The notes: generated by a model not told the origin, from the letters alone. A stretch of 10,797 bases of DNA from a bacterium (GCA_021798435.1 JAJZGN010000048.1:1-10797), one strand, 5' to 3'. Shown: positions 1 through 8,614, numbered from the stretch's first letter. Numbers and translations are program-made.

Positions 1-1395
<1,395 letters not shown>

Positions 1396-1438
1396 GGCCC
1401 CGCTGCCGCGGCCACCCCCATTCGGGGAAGATGGGCTG

Positions 1439-3007
1439 ATGGCAGCTGGCGAGGCGGGGCGCTCCGGGGAGCCGGGGGAGAACGAGCGGCTGATCAACCA
1501 GCTGCGCAAGCGCCGCCACGACGCCGTCCACCGCGGTGGGGAGGCCGAGCGAGCGCAGCGCCGCCGGGGGAAGCTGACCGCCCGGGAGAGGATCCGCCGC
1601 CTGCTGGACCCGGACAGCTTCACCGAGCTGGACGCCTTCGTGACCCATCGCTCCGATCAGTTCGACATGGCCGAGAGGCGGGCGGTGGGCGACGGAGTGG
1701 TCACCGGCTTCGGCACGGTGGGGGGGCGGCAGGTCTTCGTCTTCTCCCACGACGCCTCCTTCATGGGAGGGTCGCTGGGGGAGGCCTTCGCCGAGAAGGT
1801 GTGCAAGGTGATGGACCTCGCCGCGCGCACCGGCTGCCCCCTGGTGGGGATCAACGACAGCGCCGGGGCCAGGATCCAGGAGGGGGTGGTGGCTCTCGCC
1901 GGCTACGCCGACATCTTCTACCGCAACGTGCGCTGCAGCGGGGTGATCCCCCAGCTCTCGGTGGTGGCCGGCCCCTGCACCGGCGGTGCCGTCTACTCCC
2001 CGGCGATAACCGACTTCACCTTCATGGTCCGCCGGGTGGGCTACATGTTCATCACCGGACCCGAGGTGGTGCGGGTGACCACCGGGGAGGAGGTTGACTT
2101 CGAGCAGCTGGGCGGGGCGGACGTCCACTCCCAGAGGAGCGGGGTGGCCCACTTCGAGGCCGGGAGCGAGGACGAGGCCTTCAAACAGGTCCGGTCCCTG
2201 CTCTCGTACCTGCCCCAGAACAGCTCCGAGCCGCCGCCCCGGATGCCGTGCTCGGATCCCGTTGACCGTTCCGACCCCGAGCTCCAGTCGCTGATCCCGG
2301 ATAGCCACCGAGAGCCGTATGAGATGCGGGAGGTGATCCGCCGGGTGGTGGACTCCGGGGAGTTCCTGGAGGTGCAGCCGCTGTTCGCCCCCAACCTCAT
2401 CGTGGGCTTCGCCCGGATGGACGGGATGAGCGTCGGGGTGGTGGCCAACCAGCCCCGCCACCTGGCCGGCGCCCTGGACATCTCCGCCTCGGTGAAGGGG
2501 GCCCGCTTCGTGCGCTTCTGCGACGCCTTCAATATCCCCCTTCTCACCCTGGTGGACGTGCCCGGGTTCCTGCCCGGGAGCGACCAGGAGCACTCCGGGA
2601 TCATCCGCCATGGGGCCAAGCTGCTCTACGCCTTCGCCGAGGCCACAGTCCCCAAGCTGACGGTGATCACCCGCAAGGCCTACGGCGGGGCCTACGACGT
2701 CATGTGCAGCAAGCACCTGGGTGCCGATTACAACTGCGCCTGGCCCTCCGCCGAGATAGCGGTGATGGGGGCGGAGGGGGCGGTCCGGTTCCTCGGTCGC
2801 GGGAGTCAGGGCCATCGTACCGAGGAGGAGCTGATCACCGACTACCGGGAGCAGTTCGCCAACCCCTACCTGGCCGCGGAGCGGGGCTACCTGGACGACG
2901 TGATCGAGCCCCGGCAGACCCGTCCCGCCCTGATCAGGGCGCTGCGGATGGCGAGCACCAAGCGGGTCGACCCGCCCCGCCGCCGCCACGGCAACATCCC
3001 GCTCTAG
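1439..3007 (+). CDS. pccB: Acyl-CoA (propionyl-CoA) carboxylase carboxyltransferase beta subunit
   Basis: This 522-residue protein transfers CO2 from carboxybiotin to propionyl-CoA, making (S)-methylmalonyl-CoA. It has the usual length for the family and both crotonase-fold halves. The N-terminal half (about 45-290) carries GINDSAGARIQEGV at 137-150 and CTGGAVYSPAITDF at 180-193. The C-terminal half (about 295-515) carries DVPGFLPGSDQE at 373-384, KAYGGAYDVM at 413-422 and AEIAVMGAEGAV at 438-449. The ending KRVDPPRRRHGNIPL is characteristic. Asp420 in GGAYDVM matches the position reported to set propionyl- rather than acetyl-CoA preference in actinobacterial carboxylases (from memory of that family). 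The start is ATG 1439; an earlier ATG at 1431 reads only two codons. The Shine-Dalgarno is weak (GGGGA, 1424-1428). The biotin carboxylase/BCCP partner is not in this window. The flanking mutase and sucCD support a propionyl-CoA role; acetyl-CoA or methylcrotonyl-CoA activity cannot be excluded. Confidence 0.93.
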   Translation: MAAGEAGRSGEPGENERLINQLRKRRHDAVHRGGEAERAQRRRGKLTARERIRRLLDPDSFTELDAFVTHRSDQFDMAERRAVGDGVVTGFGTVGGRQVFVFSHDASFMGGSLGEAFAEKVCKVMDLAARTGCPLVGINDSAGARIQEGVVALAGYADIFYRNVRCSGVIPQLSVVAGPCTGGAVYSPAITDFTFMVRRVGYMFITGPEVVRVTTGEEVDFEQLGGADVHSQRSGVAHFEAGSEDEAFKQVRSLLSYLPQNSSEPPPRMPCSDPVDRSDPELQSLIPDSHREPYEMREVIRRVVDSGEFLEVQPLFAPNLIVGFARMDGMSVGVVANQPRHLAGALDISASVKGARFVRFCDAFNIPLLTLVDVPGFLPGSDQEHSGIIRHGAKLLYAFAEATVPKLTVITRKAYGGAYDVMCSKHLGADYNCAWPSAEIAVMGAEGAVRFLGRGSQGHRTEEELITDYREQFANPYLAAERGYLDDVIEPRQTRPALIRALRMASTKRVDPPRRRHGNIPL

Positions 3008-3042
3008 CCGCGCCCGGCCGAGATCCCGGGAGGTGGTGGCCC

Positions 3043-3048
3043 TAAACT
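3043..3048 (+). promoter_or_regulatory. Possible -10 box upstream of sucC
   Basis: TAAACT matches four of six positions of TATAAT and is the only AT-rich patch in the 89-base gap before sucC. It would place a transcript start about 42 bases before the sucC start codon. No recognisable -35 lies at the right distance, so this may be a weak internal promoter or chance. Confidence 0.2.
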
Positions 3049-3084
3049 GGGCAGAGGTCAGGAGGGCGGCCGCGGGCCGGCCCG

Positions 3085-3091
3085 AGGGAGG
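3085..3091 (+). promoter_or_regulatory. Ribosome binding site that decides the sucC start
   Basis: AGGGAGG ends five bases before the GTG at 3097. The earlier in-frame GTG at 3091 overlaps this site and so cannot be served by it. The 3097 start also gives the family-typical N-terminus MKLLEHQAK. Confidence 0.6.
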
Positions 3092-3096
3092 TGCAC

Positions 3097-4281
3097 GTGA
3101 AGCTCCTGGAGCATCAGGCCAAGGCGCAGTTCCGCAGCGAGGGCATCGAGTGCCCCATGGGGCGGGTGGCGCGGACGCCCGGGGAGGCGGAGTCAGCCGC
3201 CCGAGAGCTGGGTGAGGTGGTGGTGAAGGCCCAGGTGCCGATCGGAGGCCGGGGCAAGGCGGGGGGGGTCAAGGTGGCCCGGTCGCCCGAGGAGGCCCGC
3301 GCGGCGGCGAGCCAGATCCTGCAGATGGAAATCCGCGGTTACCGAGTTCCGGCGGTCCTCCTGGAGGAGCTGCTGGACATCGGCCAGGAGCTCTACCTCG
3401 GGGTCACCCTGGACCGGGACCGGAGGCGGCTGGCGGTGCTGCTCTCCTTCGCCGGGGGGATGGAGATCGAAGATGTCGCCGAGCGCACCCCGGAGAAGAT
3501 CGCCAAGCTCTGGCCCGACCCCTTCTCCGGGCCCCTCCCGTTCGAGATCCGCCAGCTCACCCTGAACGCGCTCGCCAGCGCCCAGGGGGAGCAGGTCCTG
3601 GAGCGTCCCCGCCTCCTGAGCCTCATGGTCCCCTTGGTGCAGCGGCTGTACCAGCTGTGCCAGCGGCTGGACGCCACCCTCTGCGAGATCAACCCCCTGG
3701 TGATCACCCGCTCCGGCCAGCTGATCGCCGGGGATGGCAAGGTGGAGGTGGACCAGAACGCCGAGTACCGCCACCAGGATCTGGTCCGGGAGCTGGGCGG
3801 AGACGCCGAGGCCGCCTCCAGCGGGGATGACCAGCTGGAGGTGGAGGCCAGGCGGCGGGGGCTCACCTACGTGCACCTCGGCGGGGACATCGGGGTCGTC
3901 GGCAACGGCGCCGGACTGGTGATGAACACCCTGGACCTGGTCAAGCAGCAGGGAGGCAGTCCCGCCAACTTCCTGGACATCGGCGGCGGCGCCAAGGCCG
4001 AGGTGGTTCGCCAAGCGTTGGAGATGGTGCTCCTGGACCCCGAGGTGAAGGGGATCTTCGTGAACATCTTCGGGGGGATCACAAGGGGCGACGAGGTCGC
4101 CAAGGGGCTGATCCAGGCCCGCGACGAGCTGCAGATCCAGCTTCCCCTCGTGGTGCGGATGACCGGGACCCGGGAGGAGGAGGGCAGGCGGCTCCTGGAG
4201 GCGGCGGGAATAACCCCCGCGGTCTCCGCCCCGGAGGCCGCCCGGCGAGTGGTGGAGATGGTGGCGGGGGCGGGCCGATGA
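3097..4281 (+). CDS. sucC: Succinyl-CoA synthetase (succinate-CoA ligase), beta subunit
   Basis: The beta subunit of the succinyl-CoA synthetase complex provides the ATP-grasp nucleotide site and the succinate/CoA-proximal domain. With SucD it converts succinyl-CoA, ADP or GDP, and phosphate to succinate, CoA and NTP. From GTG 3097 it is 394 residues, the normal length. The ATP-grasp domain (about 1-235) shows KAQVPIGGRGKAGGVKVA at 44-61, GGMEIEDVAERTPEKI at 120-135, and the metal-binding CEINP (Asn199) and GDGKVEVDQNA (Asp213). The C-terminal flavodoxin-like domain has VGNGAGLVMNTLDL at 268-281, ANFLDIGGGAK at 290-300 and VNIFGGITRGDEVAKGL at 322-338. The start was chosen for Shine-Dalgarno spacing and for MKLLEHQAK; GTG 3091 would add two residues. 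The stop overlaps the sucD ATG in an ATGA (4278-4281), indicating translational coupling. Placement right after pccB suggests the succinyl-CoA source is the propionyl-CoA route as well as, or rather than, the TCA cycle. Confidence 0.95.
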   Translation: MKLLEHQAKAQFRSEGIECPMGRVARTPGEAESAARELGEVVVKAQVPIGGRGKAGGVKVARSPEEARAAASQILQMEIRGYRVPAVLLEELLDIGQELYLGVTLDRDRRRLAVLLSFAGGMEIEDVAERTPEKIAKLWPDPFSGPLPFEIRQLTLNALASAQGEQVLERPRLLSLMVPLVQRLYQLCQRLDATLCEINPLVITRSGQLIAGDGKVEVDQNAEYRHQDLVRELGGDAEAASSGDDQLEVEARRRGLTYVHLGGDIGVVGNGAGLVMNTLDLVKQQGGSPANFLDIGGGAKAEVVRQALEMVLLDPEVKGIFVNIFGGITRGDEVAKGLIQARDELQIQLPLVVRMTGTREEEGRRLLEAAGITPAVSAPEAARRVVEMVAGAGR

Positions 4282-5156
4282 GCATCCTGCTGAACTCGGA
4301 GTCCCGGGTCCTGGTCCAGGGCATGACCGGCAGCGAGGGCACCTTCCACACCCAGCAGATGATCGAGTTCGGGACCAAGGTGGTGGCCGGGGTATCGCCC
4401 GGCAAAGGGGGTAGCCAGCACCTCGAGCGCCCGGTCTTCGACTCGGTGGCCGAGGCGGTGATCGCCACCGGGGCCACGGTCTCCGGGGTGTTCGTCCCTC
4501 CGGCGTTCGCCGCCGACGCCATCATGGAGGCGGCCGCCGCGGGGCTGGAGCTCGTGGTGTGCATCACCGAGCTGATCCCGGTCAACGACATGGTCCGCGC
4601 CCGGGCCTACGTCAGCTCTCGGGGAGCCCGCCTGGTGGGCCCGAACTGTCCGGGGCTGATGTCTCCGGGGGAGCGCAGCAAGGTGGGGATCATCCCCAAC
4701 CAGAACGGCAGGCCAGGCCCGGTGGGGGTGGTCTCCCGCTCCGGCACCCTCACCTACGAGATCATGCAGTCGCTGGGGGCGGCCGGGTACGGCCAGTCCA
4801 CGGCAGTGGGAATCGGCGGAGACCCGGTCCTCGGGCTCTCCTTCTCGGACGTCCTGGAGCTGTTCGCCGCCGACCCGACGACCGAGCTAGTGGTGATGGC
4901 GGGGGAGATCGGGGGCTCGGACGAGGAGCGCGCGGCCGAGCTCATCGGCCGCGGTTACCCCAAGCCGGTGGTGGGCTTCATCAGCGGCCGCACCGCCCCG
5001 CCGGGCAAGCGCATGGGGCACGCCGGAGCCATCATCTCGGGGAACACCGGGAGCGCCGCCTCCAAGGTGGCGGCCCTGGAGCGGGCCGGGGTGGAGGTCG
5101 CCGACACCATCGAGCAGATCGTGGAGCGGGTGTCGGCCCGTCTCCGGCGGGGATAG
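4278..5156 (+). CDS. sucD: Succinyl-CoA synthetase (succinate-CoA ligase), alpha subunit
   Basis: The alpha subunit binds CoA and carries the phosphohistidine that relays phosphate between succinyl phosphate and the nucleotide held by SucC. The 292 residues are full length. The N-terminal Rossmann CoA-binding domain (about 1-130) has VQGMTGSEGTFH at 13-24, VAGVSPGKGG at 36-45, FVPPAFAADAIMEA at 72-85 and GPNCPG at 121-126. The C-terminal ligase domain has VSRSGTLTYE at 152-161, GIGGDPVLG at 178-186 and AGEIGGSDEE at 208-217. His248 in GKRMGHAGAIISG is the phosphorylated histidine. The ATG overlaps the sucC stop, and there is no separate strong Shine-Dalgarno, so ribosomes probably pass on from sucC. 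Its stop codon directly abuts the GTG of the next gene, the acyl-CoA dehydrogenase, which argues for one mRNA. Confidence 0.95.
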   Translation: MSILLNSESRVLVQGMTGSEGTFHTQQMIEFGTKVVAGVSPGKGGSQHLERPVFDSVAEAVIATGATVSGVFVPPAFAADAIMEAAAAGLELVVCITELIPVNDMVRARAYVSSRGARLVGPNCPGLMSPGERSKVGIIPNQNGRPGPVGVVSRSGTLTYEIMQSLGAAGYGQSTAVGIGGDPVLGLSFSDVLELFAADPTTELVVMAGEIGGSDEERAAELIGRGYPKPVVGFISGRTAPPGKRMGHAGAIISGNTGSAASKVAALERAGVEVADTIEQIVERVSARLRRG

Positions 5157-6365
5157 GTGGGACTCAGCTTCGATCTCGCCCCGGAGCAGGAGGCGATCCG
5201 CTCCACCTGCCGGGAGTTCGCTGACCAGGTGGTGGCGCCGGCGGCCGCGGAGAACGACCGCCAGCAGCGTTTCCCCTACCAGATCGTCGCCCAGATGGGG
5301 GAGCTGGGACTTTTCGGCCTCCCCTATCCCGAGGCGGTGGGGGGGGCCGGGGGCGACTTCGTGAGCTACCTCCTAGCGCTGGAGGAGATCTCCCGCGCCG
5401 ATGCGGCGGTGGGGATCACCCTGGAGGCCGCGGTCTCTTTGGGTATCGCCCCGATCTACAACTTCGGCACCGAGGAGCAGAAGGGGCGCTGGCTGCCCGA
5501 CCTCTGCGCCGGGCGGGCGCTCTGGGCCTTCGGCCTCACCGAGCCGGAGGCGGGGTCGGACGCCGGCGGTACCCGGACCCGGGCCCTGGCCGAGGGCGAC
5601 TCCTTTGTCATCGACGGGGGCAAGTGCTTCATCACCAACGCCGGCACCGAGATCAGCCGGGGGGTGACCATCACCGCCCTGACCAGCCGCCCCGGTGACC
5701 CTCCCCGGATCAGCGCCATCCTCGTGGAGAGGGGGACGCCCGGATATGGGCTGGCCGAGCCCTACCGCAAGCTGGGGTGGCACGCCAGCGACACCAGGGA
5801 GCTCGCCTTCAACGGCTGCCGGGTGCCGCGCTCCAACCTTCTGGGACGCGAGGGAGGGGGCTTCGCCCAGTTCCTCGCGGTGCTGGAGGCCGGCCGGGTC
5901 GCGATCGCGGCCCTCTCGGTGGGGGTGGCCCAGGCCTGTCTCGATGCCAGCCTGGCCCACAGCCGGCAGAGGCGGCAGTTCGGACGGCCCCTCAGCCAGT
6001 TCCAGGCCACCCAGCTCAAGCTGGCCGACATGGCGACCAGGGTCGAGATGGCACGGACCATGGTCTGGCGGGCCGGGGCCGAGATCGACCGCGGCCGGTC
6101 GGCCGGGCGCCTCGCCGCCATGGCCAAGCTGGCCGCATCGGAGACGGCTACCTGGTGCGCCAACCAGGCGGTGCAGATCCACGGCGGCTCCGGCTTCATG
6201 GAGGACCTTCCGGTCGCCCGCTACTACCGCGACGTCAAGATCAACGAGATCGGGGAGGGAACGTCGGAGGTGCAGCGCCTGGTGATCGCCTCCCACCTCC
6301 TCGGCCTGGGGGGATCGGTGGCCCGCCTGCTCCAGGGCGAGGCAGGCCAGAGCGGCTCGGTCTAG
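5157..6365 (+). CDS. Acyl-CoA dehydrogenase (FAD), short/medium-chain-like; operon copy
   Basis: This flavoprotein introduces the alpha-beta double bond into an acyl-CoA and passes electrons to electron-transfer flavoprotein. It has 402 residues and all three ACAD regions: an N-terminal helical domain, a middle beta domain with the signature GLTEPEAGSDAGG (126-138), and a C-terminal helical domain with QFGRPLSQFQATQ (274-286) and QIHGGSGFMED (340-350). The catalytic base is predicted as Glu367 in EIGEGTSEVQR. The Tyr usual before this Glu (IYEGT) is Gly366 here. The helix position used as base in isovaleryl-CoA and long-chain enzymes is Ala/Gly (LEAGRVAIA, 243-251), so those types are less likely. 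GTG 5157 starts on the base after the sucD stop, with GGCGGGGA (5146-5153) just upstream. About 18 C-terminal residues after the last helix look like a flexible tail. Substrate is not readable; the operon suggests branched or odd-chain acyl-CoAs. Confidence 0.92.
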   Translation: MGLSFDLAPEQEAIRSTCREFADQVVAPAAAENDRQQRFPYQIVAQMGELGLFGLPYPEAVGGAGGDFVSYLLALEEISRADAAVGITLEAAVSLGIAPIYNFGTEEQKGRWLPDLCAGRALWAFGLTEPEAGSDAGGTRTRALAEGDSFVIDGGKCFITNAGTEISRGVTITALTSRPGDPPRISAILVERGTPGYGLAEPYRKLGWHASDTRELAFNGCRVPRSNLLGREGGGFAQFLAVLEAGRVAIAALSVGVAQACLDASLAHSRQRRQFGRPLSQFQATQLKLADMATRVEMARTMVWRAGAEIDRGRSAGRLAAMAKLAASETATWCANQAVQIHGGSGFMEDLPVARYYRDVKINEIGEGTSEVQRLVIASHLLGLGGSVARLLQGEAGQSGSV

Positions 6366-6383
6366 GATGTGAGGGTGGGCGAG

Positions 6384-7565
6384 ATGGACCCGGTGGTGGT
6401 GGGGTACGCCAGGACGCCGTTCGGGAGGCTGCGGGGACGTCTCAGCCAGGTGCCGGCGGTGGAGCTGGGGGCGGTGGCCATTCGCGGGGCACTCCAGCGC
6501 TCCGGCCTGGTGCCGGAGCAGGTGGAGCAGGTCCTGATGGGCACCGTGATCAGCGCCGGTCTGGGCCAGGTCCCCGCCCGGCAGGCCGCCCTCCGGGCCG
6601 GCATCCCCAGCAACGTCCCCGCCCTCTCAGTGAACAAGGTGTGTGCCTCCTCTCTGAAGGCCGTCAATCTGGGCGCCCTGCTGATCCGCGCCGGAGATGC
6701 CGAAGTGGTGGTGGCCGGGGGGATGGAGTCGATGTCGGGCGCCCCCATGCTCCTGCGGGGGGCGCGCGGCGGGTTCGCGATGGGGGACCAGACGCTCTAC
6801 GACTCGATGCTCTGGGACGGTCTCACCTGCCCGGTGGACGAGGTGCACATGGGGGAGCACGGCAGCCAGGTCGCCGCCGAGCTCGGGGTGGACCGGAAGG
6901 CCCAGGACGAGTACGCCCTGCTGTCCCAGCAGCGGTACGAGGAGGCCCGGTCCGCGGGGAGGATCACCGCGGAGCTGGTGCCCGTCGAGGTGACCCAGAA
7001 GGCCGCCCGGGAGACGGTGGACCAGGATGAGCAGCCCCGGCCGGAAACCACGCTGGAGAAGCTCTCGGCCCTTCGCCCGGTGTTCGGCGGGCCGGATGGC
7101 TCGGTCACCGCCGGAAACGCTCCCGGGATCAACGACGGGGCGGCGGTGGTGGTCCTCACCAGCCGGCGGCGGGCCCGCGACCTGGGGCTCACAGTGCTGG
7201 CCACCTGGCTGGCATACGGCGAGTCCGCCGCCGACCACCCCTACCTGGCCACGGTCCCCGCGCTGGCGCTCGAGCAGGCGCTCGGGCGGCGGGGTGGGCT
7301 CACCGCCCAGGAGCTCCGTCTTTTGGAGATCAACGAGGCCTTCGCCTCGGTGGTCCTGACCAGCTCCAGGATGCTGGAGGTGGAGCTGGATCGGGTGAAC
7401 GTGAACGGGGGGGCGATCGCGGTAGGCCACCCGATCGGGGCCTCCGGCGCCCGGATCCTCGGCTCCCTGGTGCTGGAGCTGCGCCGGCGGGGCGGAGGGG
7501 TGGGGGCCGCGACGATCTGCTCCGGGCTGGCCCAGGGAGAGGCGACGCTGGTGGAGGTCGCCTGA
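6384..7565 (+). CDS. Thiolase (acetyl-CoA acetyltransferase / 3-ketoacyl-CoA thiolase)
   Basis: Thiolases cleave a 3-ketoacyl-CoA with CoA to acetyl-CoA (or propionyl-CoA) plus a shortened acyl-CoA, or condense two acetyl-CoA. From ATG 6384 the protein is 393 residues, standard for this class. Visible catalytic residues are the nucleophile Cys87 in NKVCASSLKAV, INEAF at 316-320, His349 in GGAIAVGHPIGASGAR, and Cys379 in ATICSG. The last motif is followed by LAQGEA rather than the usual GG-rich turn. Start choice: GTG 6369 and GTG 6375 are also in frame. ATG 6384 has GAGGGTGGG (6371-6379) ahead of it and yields the usual short lead-in MDPVVVGYARTPFG. It lies 18 bases after the acyl-CoA dehydrogenase stop and completes the operon with a beta-oxidation step. 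Hydratase and hydroxyacyl-CoA dehydrogenase are not nearby. Biosynthetic versus degradative use cannot be told; context favours degradation. Confidence 0.93.
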   Translation: MDPVVVGYARTPFGRLRGRLSQVPAVELGAVAIRGALQRSGLVPEQVEQVLMGTVISAGLGQVPARQAALRAGIPSNVPALSVNKVCASSLKAVNLGALLIRAGDAEVVVAGGMESMSGAPMLLRGARGGFAMGDQTLYDSMLWDGLTCPVDEVHMGEHGSQVAAELGVDRKAQDEYALLSQQRYEEARSAGRITAELVPVEVTQKAARETVDQDEQPRPETTLEKLSALRPVFGGPDGSVTAGNAPGINDGAAVVVLTSRRRARDLGLTVLATWLAYGESAADHPYLATVPALALEQALGRRGGLTAQELRLLEINEAFASVVLTSSRMLEVELDRVNVNGGAIAVGHPIGASGARILGSLVLELRRRGGGVGAATICSGLAQGEATLVEVA

Positions 7566-7575
7566 GGGGACTCAG
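7562..7575. terminator. Short hairpin spanning both convergent stop codons
   Basis: CTGAG-GGGA-CTCAG is a perfect 5-bp stem with a four-base loop. It contains the thiolase stop (7563-7565) and the stop of the opposing regulator (7572-7574). There is no T-tract on either side, so it is at best a weak bidirectional, Rho-assisted terminator. Confidence 0.25.
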
Positions 7576-8567
7576 CCGCCGGCGCCGGTGCGCGCCGCGA
7601 CCTGGGAGAGCAGCTCGGAGAGCGACTCGCGGTCGGCACGGTAGAGCGTGCGGGGGCCGTCTCGCCGGGTGGTGACCAGGGCGGCATCGCGGAGCGCCCG
7701 GAGGTGCGCGCTCACAGTGGGCTGGGCAAGGTCGAACATCCTGGCCAGCTCCCCCACGCTGGTGGGCCGTTCGGCCAGCCGGAGCAGCAGCGCCATCCGG
7801 GTGGCGTCCCCCAGCACCCGAAGACGCGAGGAGAGGCGGCGGGCTTCATCCCGGAGCTCCTCGGTGGGGCTGGCCCCCTCGCTGAAGCCCACCACCACGT
7901 GGTGGGGCAGATCCCAGATGCTCCAGCTGCCACCGAAGTAGGCGGGGACCAGCGCCAGCCGTCCCCTCCGCTCCCCGTCGTCTATGAGGTCTCCCCAGGC
8001 CTGGTTCTTCCGGCGCAGCCTCTCCACCACCTCGGCCGCTTTGGCGAGGGGCTCCCCGCGCTGCAGCCGGCGGGCGAGGCTGGCCCCGGCGGCCCGCACC
8101 TGGGGCAAGCCCCGGGACTCCCACTCCGGCACCAGGGGTTGCCAGATCGCCTGAAGCAGGAGCCCATAGCGATGGCGGGTGGCCGCATCCCGCTGCAGCC
8201 GGGCGAGCCGCTCCACGATCCGGCTGCGGTCGTCTTCGGCCTCGGAGCGCAGCTCGGCCGTGGCCAGGAGGTCCACCTCGGGGAGGTTCGGCAGGAGCCG
8301 GTCCAGCCGCTCGGAGAAGAGCTGCCCGCTCAGATCCGCCAGTACCACCATCTCAGCCATCCCCGCTGCGTGGCCATCCTGCCAGAAGTCCTGGAGCTCG
8401 CTCGCCAGCTTCCGGGTCACCGCCGGCCCCAGCGCCGCCAGGCGAGGGTCCTCGCCGTCCGGGTGGCTGAGGAGCAGGTGGCCCAGCCAGAGCAATTCAA
8501 GCGGCGCGGACGGCCTCACCTCGGGGATGGCCGGCGCCGACTCCTCGCCCATGTCGACCGGTGGCAT
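7572..8567 (-). CDS. ArsR-family winged-helix transcriptional regulator with large N-terminal domain
   Basis: This is a DNA-binding repressor-type protein, unusual in having the HTH at the C-terminus. Counting from ATG 8567 (331 residues), residues about 246-323 form the ArsR winged helix: LRVLGDATRMALLLRLAE, then TSVGELARMF as the first helix of the HTH, QPTVSAHLRALRDAALV as the recognition helix region, and RDGPRTLYRAD as the wing. The N-terminal 240 residues are mostly charged helices (for example RIVERLARLQRDA and AEVVERLRRKNQAWGDL) followed by PHHVVVGFSEGASP. This layout resembles the actinobacterial DUF5937-type ArsR proteins, from memory. There is no cysteine anywhere, so classic thiolate metal sensing is excluded. 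Starts TTG 8573 and ATG 8552 are also possible; none has a clear Shine-Dalgarno. It is divergent from the small ORF at 8652 and convergent with the thiolase. The likely targets are the palindromes at 8582-8595 and 8624-8639. The ligand is unknown. Confidence 0.85.
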   Translation of the reverse strand: MPPVDMGEESAPAIPEVRPSAPLELLWLGHLLLSHPDGEDPRLAALGPAVTRKLASELQDFWQDGHAAGMAEMVVLADLSGQLFSERLDRLLPNLPEVDLLATAELRSEAEDDRSRIVERLARLQRDAATRHRYGLLLQAIWQPLVPEWESRGLPQVRAAGASLARRLQRGEPLAKAAEVVERLRRKNQAWGDLIDDGERRGRLALVPAYFGGSWSIWDLPHHVVVGFSEGASPTEELRDEARRLSSRLRVLGDATRMALLLRLAERPTSVGELARMFDLAQPTVSAHLRALRDAALVTTRRDGPRTLYRADRESLSELLSQVAARTGAGG

Positions 8568-8581
8568 AGCCAACTGACCAT

Positions 8582-8595
8582 ATCACTGTGATCAC
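8582..8595. promoter_or_regulatory. Overlapping palindromes upstream of the regulator, candidate autoregulatory operator
   Basis: ATCAC-T-GTGAT (8582-8592) is a perfect inverted repeat. It overlaps the perfect 8-base palindrome GTGATCAC (8588-8595), giving an ATCAC/GTGAT/ATCAC series. It begins 14 bases beyond the regulator ATG, where binding would block its transcription or initiation. Inference from position and symmetry only. Confidence 0.4.
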
Positions 8596-8614
8596 CAGGG
8601 ACCCGCGTCTTGTG

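Noticed and set aside
3074..3083. GGGCCGGCCC palindrome before sucC
   Set aside because: GGCCGGCC-type palindromes recur at several places (for example 8858, 9385, 10608) and are expected by chance at this base composition.
3193..4014. 273-codon minus-strand frame opposite sucC
   Set aside because: It is an antisense shadow in GC-rich DNA with no start signal or domain.
5777..7030. Long plus-strand frame crossing the acyl-CoA dehydrogenase/thiolase junction
   Set aside because: It is an out-of-frame reading of two well-supported genes with a Gly/Arg-rich product.
7704..8591. 295-codon plus-strand frame opposite the regulator
   Set aside because: The product is Pro/Gln/Gly-rich with no recognisable fold, while the minus strand encodes a clear ArsR winged helix.
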